Source of the DNA: Chloroflexia bacterium
GTDB lineage: Bacteria; Chloroflexota; Chloroflexia; Thermomicrobiales; JALYUS01
Reading direction: 5' to 3'
NCBI GenBank assembly: GCA_025928215.1
Contig: JAICJW010000157.1
Location: forward strand, 1-9,459
DNA length: 9,459 bases
Positions 6,301-9,459 of the stretch are shown piece by piece. The notes under the pieces are model-generated. The model saw only the letters and a list, made by a program, of their open reading frames with translations. It was not told the DNA's origin and did no database searches. Every line of letters starts with the position of its first letter. Positions within the stretch are counted from its first letter, which is position 1. Made by a program: the position numbers and the translations under genes.

Positions 6301-7383
6301 ATGTCCATCTGGTCTGCTCATACCATTGTACCGGACGATGCCCGGACACTGCTGTTCACGATCCACGATGTTCCCTTTCGTGTCCGCGCAAATGACGACG
6401 CGGTGATCGCGCATATCGCGCGGCTGGTGCAGCGCTACCGCGCGGCGGAGCCGGAAGCTGCGACGGAGCCGCGGCAGGAACTGATCGCCGTGCAAGGCGT
6501 TCCCACGCTTGATGCCGTCCGCCTGACAGATGTGCCGCGACGTTCCGGCGCACGGAAACCGGCGCGGGTCGCGACCGCCGATCACGATGGTGGCCGGGTG
6601 ATCCTCCGTCGCGAGACGGGCGTGATGACAACGATCCGGCCCGATGGCTGGACGATTACGGGCGATCTCCGGGCGCATCCGGGGGAGGTGACGCGCGCGC
6701 TCGACGCGATGCTCTCCCTCGCGCTCGTCGAACGAGGTTATCTGACGCTCAAAGGGTCTGCCCTCGCGCGGGACGGGCGCGGGATCGCCCTCGTCGGTGG
6801 GCCGGATACCGCCAGGCGCGCACTCGCGGTGACGCTCCTCGGGCACGGCTTCCGGTGGGTGACGGAGGATTCGCTGCTCGTGCGCGTCGCCGCCGGGCAT
6901 GTCGAGATGCGCGGGCTGCCCGGCCTCCTCCGCCTCGGCCCCGCGGCGATGCTCGCGCACCCCACCCTCCGCGCCATGCTCTCGGACGACGAGCGCGCGC
7001 GCTATACGGGGCAAACATGGCGCGATCTGCGCGAGATCGAGGCGCGCTACGTCGTGGACGCGGCGGACGCCTTCGGCGCGGATGGCGTCGCGACCGATGG
7101 CGCACTGCAGATGATTGTCGCGCTCCGCTGGAAAAGCGGCGCGACCCAGGCCACACCCGCTATCACGCCACTCGCCCGCGCCGATGCCTACGAGGCGCTG
7201 GCGGACGCGACCCGCTCCTACGGGCTGTACGATCTGCGCGCCACCCTCCCACCGAACTTCCACCGCCTCCAACGCATCGCGGAGACGGTCACGATGCACG
7301 CCGTCACCGGGCCGGTGGACTTGCAAACCGTCGCGGCGGCCCTCGTCGCCGACGAAGCCGCGACCGCGAACGAGGTGCGCTGA
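6301..7383 (+). CDS. HprK-like ATPase-fold protein with degenerate P-loop (putative pseudokinase)
   Basis: A 360-residue protein whose residues 150-215 follow the HPr kinase/phosphorylase-like pattern: LTLKGSALARDGRGIALVGG, the P-loop position, a helix ending LLGHGF, then WVTEDSLLV and GLPGLLRLGP. Homologues have GxxxxGK[ST] at the P-loop. Here it reads GGPDTARR (166-173), with Ala for Gly, Arg172 for the Lys, and Arg173 for Ser/Thr. The downstream acidic pair is E189-D190. Nucleotide hydrolysis therefore looks lost, so a sensing or scaffold role is inferred. The N-terminal 100 residues and C-terminal third, including TLPPNFHRLQRI, are not recognised. The ATG at 6301 has AAGAGGA 8 nt upstream. 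The stop is immediately before the ppx start, implying translational coupling. The fold is inferred from pattern only; the specific function is unknown. Confidence 0.65.
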   Translation: MSIWSAHTIVPDDARTLLFTIHDVPFRVRANDDAVIAHIARLVQRYRAAEPEAATEPRQELIAVQGVPTLDAVRLTDVPRRSGARKPARVATADHDGGRVILRRETGVMTTIRPDGWTITGDLRAHPGEVTRALDAMLSLALVERGYLTLKGSALARDGRGIALVGGPDTARRALAVTLLGHGFRWVTEDSLLVRVAAGHVEMRGLPGLLRLGPAAMLAHPTLRAMLSDDERARYTGQTWRDLREIEARYVVDAADAFGADGVATDGALQMIVALRWKSGATQATPAITPLARADAYEALADATRSYGLYDLRATLPPNFHRLQRIAETVTMHAVTGPVDLQTVAAALVADEAATANEVR

Positions 7384-7386
7384 GTG

Positions 7387-8274
7387 ATGGCGCGACGTGC
7401 CGCCGTGCTCGATGTTGGCACGAACACCGTCCGCCTGCTCGTCGCTGATTGCGCGGGAGGCGCGCTGACGCCGGTGCTCGACCGGACAGATATGTCCCGC
7501 CTCGGCCTCGGCGCGGGCGCGGACGGCACGCTATCGGCGGAGAGCATCGCCCGCACCGCCGAGGGGGCAATCACACTCGTCCGGGAGGCGCGCGCGGCGG
7601 GCGCGGCGACGATCCTGATGGTCGGCACCGCCGCCGTGCGCGATGCGCCAAACCGCGCCACGCTCCTCGGATGGATCGAGCGGGACACGGGAATCACCTG
7701 CCGCGTCGTTGATGGCGAGACCGAGGCATCACTGACCTTCCTCGGCGCGACCGTCGGGCAGCCGCTGAACGGCACGCTCGCGGTCGGCGACATCGGCGGC
7801 GGCAGCACGGAGCGGATCATCGCGGTGGATGGCACGATCCGCGAGCGGTTTTCCGTACCGATTGGCTCCGGCCGCCTGACGGAGCGAGCGATCGCGCACG
7901 ACCCGCCGACGGATGCCGACCTCGCCGCCGCGACGCGCGCCGCCGATGAAGCCCTCCGCCCGCTGCGACCCGTTCAAGCGACCGCGCTCCTCCTCGCGGG
8001 TGGGACGGCGTCCGCACTCGGCAGACTGCAAAGCACGGCGACGCTCGACGCCGCCGCGCTCGATGCCGCGCTCGCGACGCTTCAATCCGCGCCCGCCGCC
8101 GCTATCGCGCCGACTGTTGGCCTCGAAGTGGCCCGTGTCGGCCTACTGGCGGCGGGCGCGGTGATCGTCCGCGCGCTCGCCCGTTCCTGCGGCCTCACCA
8201 CCGCGGCCGTCGCCCGTGGCGGCATCCGCGAGGGCACCCTGCTCGCCGCGATGCGCGGTGAGTATGGCTTCTGA
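7387..8274 (+). CDS. ppx: Exopolyphosphatase, Ppx/GppA family (short single-module form)
   Basis: Splits terminal phosphate from inorganic polyphosphate, or the 5'-phosphate from pppGpp; sequence alone cannot separate the two. It is 295 aa, the size of the two-domain actinobacterial PPX1 type without the C-terminal HD-like domains of E. coli Ppx. Motifs of the ASKHA phosphatase fold are all present: DVGTNTVRLLV (9-19, phosphate-1 loop), GTAAVRDAPNR, the catalytic Glu113 in GETEASLTF, GDIGGGSTE (134-142, phosphate-2 loop with Asp135), LAGGTASALG, and RGGIREGTLLA near the C-terminus. The upstream stop TGA (7381-7383) is followed directly by GTG then ATG. The ATG at 7387 is preferred, and the GTG at 7384 adds one residue. 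GAGGTG in the preceding gene's last codons serves as ribosome site. Two CHAD genes follow 44 bp later, supporting a polyphosphate role. Confidence 0.93.
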   Translation: MARRAAVLDVGTNTVRLLVADCAGGALTPVLDRTDMSRLGLGAGADGTLSAESIARTAEGAITLVREARAAGAATILMVGTAAVRDAPNRATLLGWIERDTGITCRVVDGETEASLTFLGATVGQPLNGTLAVGDIGGGSTERIIAVDGTIRERFSVPIGSGRLTERAIAHDPPTDADLAAATRAADEALRPLRPVQATALLLAGGTASALGRLQSTATLDAAALDAALATLQSAPAAAIAPTVGLEVARVGLLAAGAVIVRALARSCGLTTAAVARGGIREGTLLAAMRGEYGF

Positions 8275-8318
8275 AAGCGACTGAACCGCCGATACTTCCC
8301 AGAAGGAGAGATAAACGG

Positions 8319-8789
8319 ATGAGCAAGAAGGACGGGCATTTCGGCCCAAAGACCACGTTCCGCGATGCTGCCGCACGTGTGCTGGCCGAACGGCTCGACG
8401 CGTTGATGGTGCACGAAGCGGGTACGCGGGCGGGCACAGACCCGGAGGCATTGCACGATATGCGCGTCGCCTCACGGCGGCTGCGGGCAGCGGTGGAGGC
8501 ATTTGCCGTCTGCTATCGCGGCAAGGCGTTTGCGCGGGTCGCGACGCAGACGAAAGAATTGACGGACGCGCTCGGCGGCGTACGAGACAGCGACGTGCTG
8601 CTCGCACGGATGGAGGCGTACGCCGCGACGGTGCCACCGGACGAACGACCTGCCATCGCCGGGTTCATTCACCGCATCCATGACGAACGGGAAACGCGCC
8701 GCACGACGATGCTGCACGCCCTCGATGATCTGGCAGCCTCCGAATACGCGAAGCGGTTCTACGCTGTCGCCGCACACCCCCACGCATAG
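8319..8789 (+). CDS. CHAD protein, N-terminal half only
   Basis: A 156-residue all-helical protein. CHAD domains bind polyphosphate through a basic groove between two similar four-helix bundles. This protein has one bundle: a helix at about 14-36, then LHDMRVASRRLRAAVE (45-60, with His46, Arg49, Arg53, Arg54, Arg56), a helix ending in LGGVRDSDVLL (85-95), and a fourth helix (about 105-150) with further basic residues. The RRLRA and LG-x2-RDxDV pattern is that of the first half of a normal 250-300-residue CHAD domain; the second-half KRLRY and QDxxGD motifs are absent. GGAGAG lies 9 nt before the ATG. The next gene starts 8 nt after its stop in another frame and supplies the missing half. A frameshift in a single gene is possible, but both parts have clean starts and ribosome sites. 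Confidence 0.85.
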   Translation: MSKKDGHFGPKTTFRDAAARVLAERLDALMVHEAGTRAGTDPEALHDMRVASRRLRAAVEAFAVCYRGKAFARVATQTKELTDALGGVRDSDVLLARMEAYAATVPPDERPAIAGFIHRIHDERETRRTTMLHALDDLAASEYAKRFYAVAAHPHA

Positions 8790-8797
8790 GAGAACCC

Positions 8798-9364
8798 ATG
8801 GCTCGCGCCCGCACCGTCCACGGCCTGAAACCGAAGGGAAGTGTTCGCGCCAATGCGCGGAAGATCATCGCGACCCGCACCGACGAGTTCTTCGCGTTCG
8901 CCCCCGCGCTCGCCGATCCGGCAAATGTCACGGAACTGCACGATATGCGGATCGCCGCCAAGCGTCTTCGCTACGCCCTCGAACTCTTCGCGGACGCGCT
9001 CGGCCCGGACGCTACCGCCTGCATCGCGCAGATCAAGGAGTTTCAGGATATCGTCGGCGACATCCACGACCATGATGTGCATGCGGACATCCTGCGCGCG
9101 CACCTGAAAACCCTCGCCGCCGACCATGCGAGCATCCTCGCGGATCGCGCGATGCGGGTGGAGGATGAGATCGAATCCTTCAAGAAAGCATGTCACACCT
9201 TCATCACCGACGATGCCTGGGTCGCGGAACAGACCGCCATCGCCGCAGCCATCGCCCGTACGATGCGCGAGCGGCGGCAACGGCACACGGACCTCGTCGC
9301 GCAATGGGCCGCGTGGAACGCTGCCGGTCTGCACGAGCGACTGCATGCGATCGCCAAGGGTTAG
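8798..9364 (+). CDS. CHAD protein, C-terminal half only
   Basis: A 188-residue helical protein carrying the second-half CHAD signature: LHDMRIAAKRLRYALELF (47-64, with His48, Arg51, Lys55, Arg56, Arg58), then IKEFQDIVGDIHDHDV (79-94). A long basic helix with MRERRQRH (156-163) closes the protein. It has its own N-terminal leader, MARARTVHGLKPKG, plus a first helix, so it is not simply a cut-off tail of the preceding gene. AGGAGA overlaps the upstream stop codon (TAG at 8787-8789) and ends 4 nt before the ATG, so translation is probably coupled, giving equal amounts of both. Binding of polyphosphate is known for the family; that this protein pairs with the upstream half is inferred. A homodimer is the alternative. 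Confidence 0.87.
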   Translation: MARARTVHGLKPKGSVRANARKIIATRTDEFFAFAPALADPANVTELHDMRIAAKRLRYALELFADALGPDATACIAQIKEFQDIVGDIHDHDVHADILRAHLKTLAADHASILADRAMRVEDEIESFKKACHTFITDDAWVAEQTAIAAAIARTMRERRQRHTDLVAQWAAWNAAGLHERLHAIAKG

Positions 9365-9459
9365 CGTGGTGGCGGGGGGGAGGCCGCCCGGGCCCGAGGG
9401 GTAAAGGGGAAAAACCCCCCCCACAACAAAAACCAAAAAAAAAAACCGCCGCGGGAAAA
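9365..9459. other. Low-complexity contig end, probably unreliable sequence
   Basis: After the last stop codon the sequence turns into homopolymer runs: G7 (9374-9380), C8 (9415-9422), A-rich stretches including an 11-base A-run (9435-9445), and no T at all after about 9402. This does not resemble the rest of the window. It carries no gene, and I would not call a terminator from it. Confidence 0.6.

Noticed and set aside
6232..7326. A 364-codon open frame on the minus strand, opposite the HprK-like gene
   Set aside because: High-GC antisense shadow with Arg/His/Pro-rich translation and no recognisable domain; the plus-strand gene has a ribosome site and a conserved pattern.
9374..9422. G-run/C-run inverted repeat as a terminator of the CHAD operon
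   Set aside because: It lies in sequence that looks like an assembly or sequencing artefact, so pairing there cannot be trusted.

Overview
The window is a GC-rich bacterial stretch with short intergenic gaps, no RNA genes, no insertion sequences and no CRISPR array. High GC, Shine-Dalgarno sites mixed with one apparently leaderless gene, a MutY without a NUDIX domain, a Thr/Ala-rich surface protein with a sortase-like tail, and heptameric intergenic repeats would all fit a monoderm Chloroflexota (Thermomicrobia-like) genome. That placement is an impression and was not tested.

Left part (1-3128), all on the minus strand and read right to left: mutM (Fpg 8-oxoguanine glycosylase), an MFS efflux-type transporter, and a DHH/DHHA1 phosphoesterase of the NrnA type whose C-terminus lies outside the window. 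Short tandem heptamers with inverted copies sit just after the mutM and MFS stop codons; the first set also encodes the last MutM residues. Middle part (3129-5498), plus strand: mutY diverges from mutM across a 74-bp gap with a -10 box for each direction, so the two halves of the GO (8-oxoguanine) repair system form a divergon. mutY is followed by a secreted alpha/beta-hydrolase with a GYSMG elbow. Between this hydrolase and the next gene is a hairpin terminator, then a minus-strand gene for a small secreted, membrane-anchored Thr/Ala-repeat protein with an IPATG motif.

Right part (6301-9364), plus strand: a compact four-gene set that looks like one operon with a polyphosphate theme. It holds an HPr-kinase-fold protein with a ruined P-loop, a Ppx/GppA exopolyphosphatase, and two small CHAD proteins. 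The CHAD proteins are the most interesting part: the first carries the motifs of the N-terminal half of a CHAD domain and the second those of the C-terminal half, so a normally single-chain polyphosphate-binding domain appears to be encoded as two coupled subunits. Only 95 bases follow. They are homopolymer-rich and T-poor and look like a low-quality contig end.
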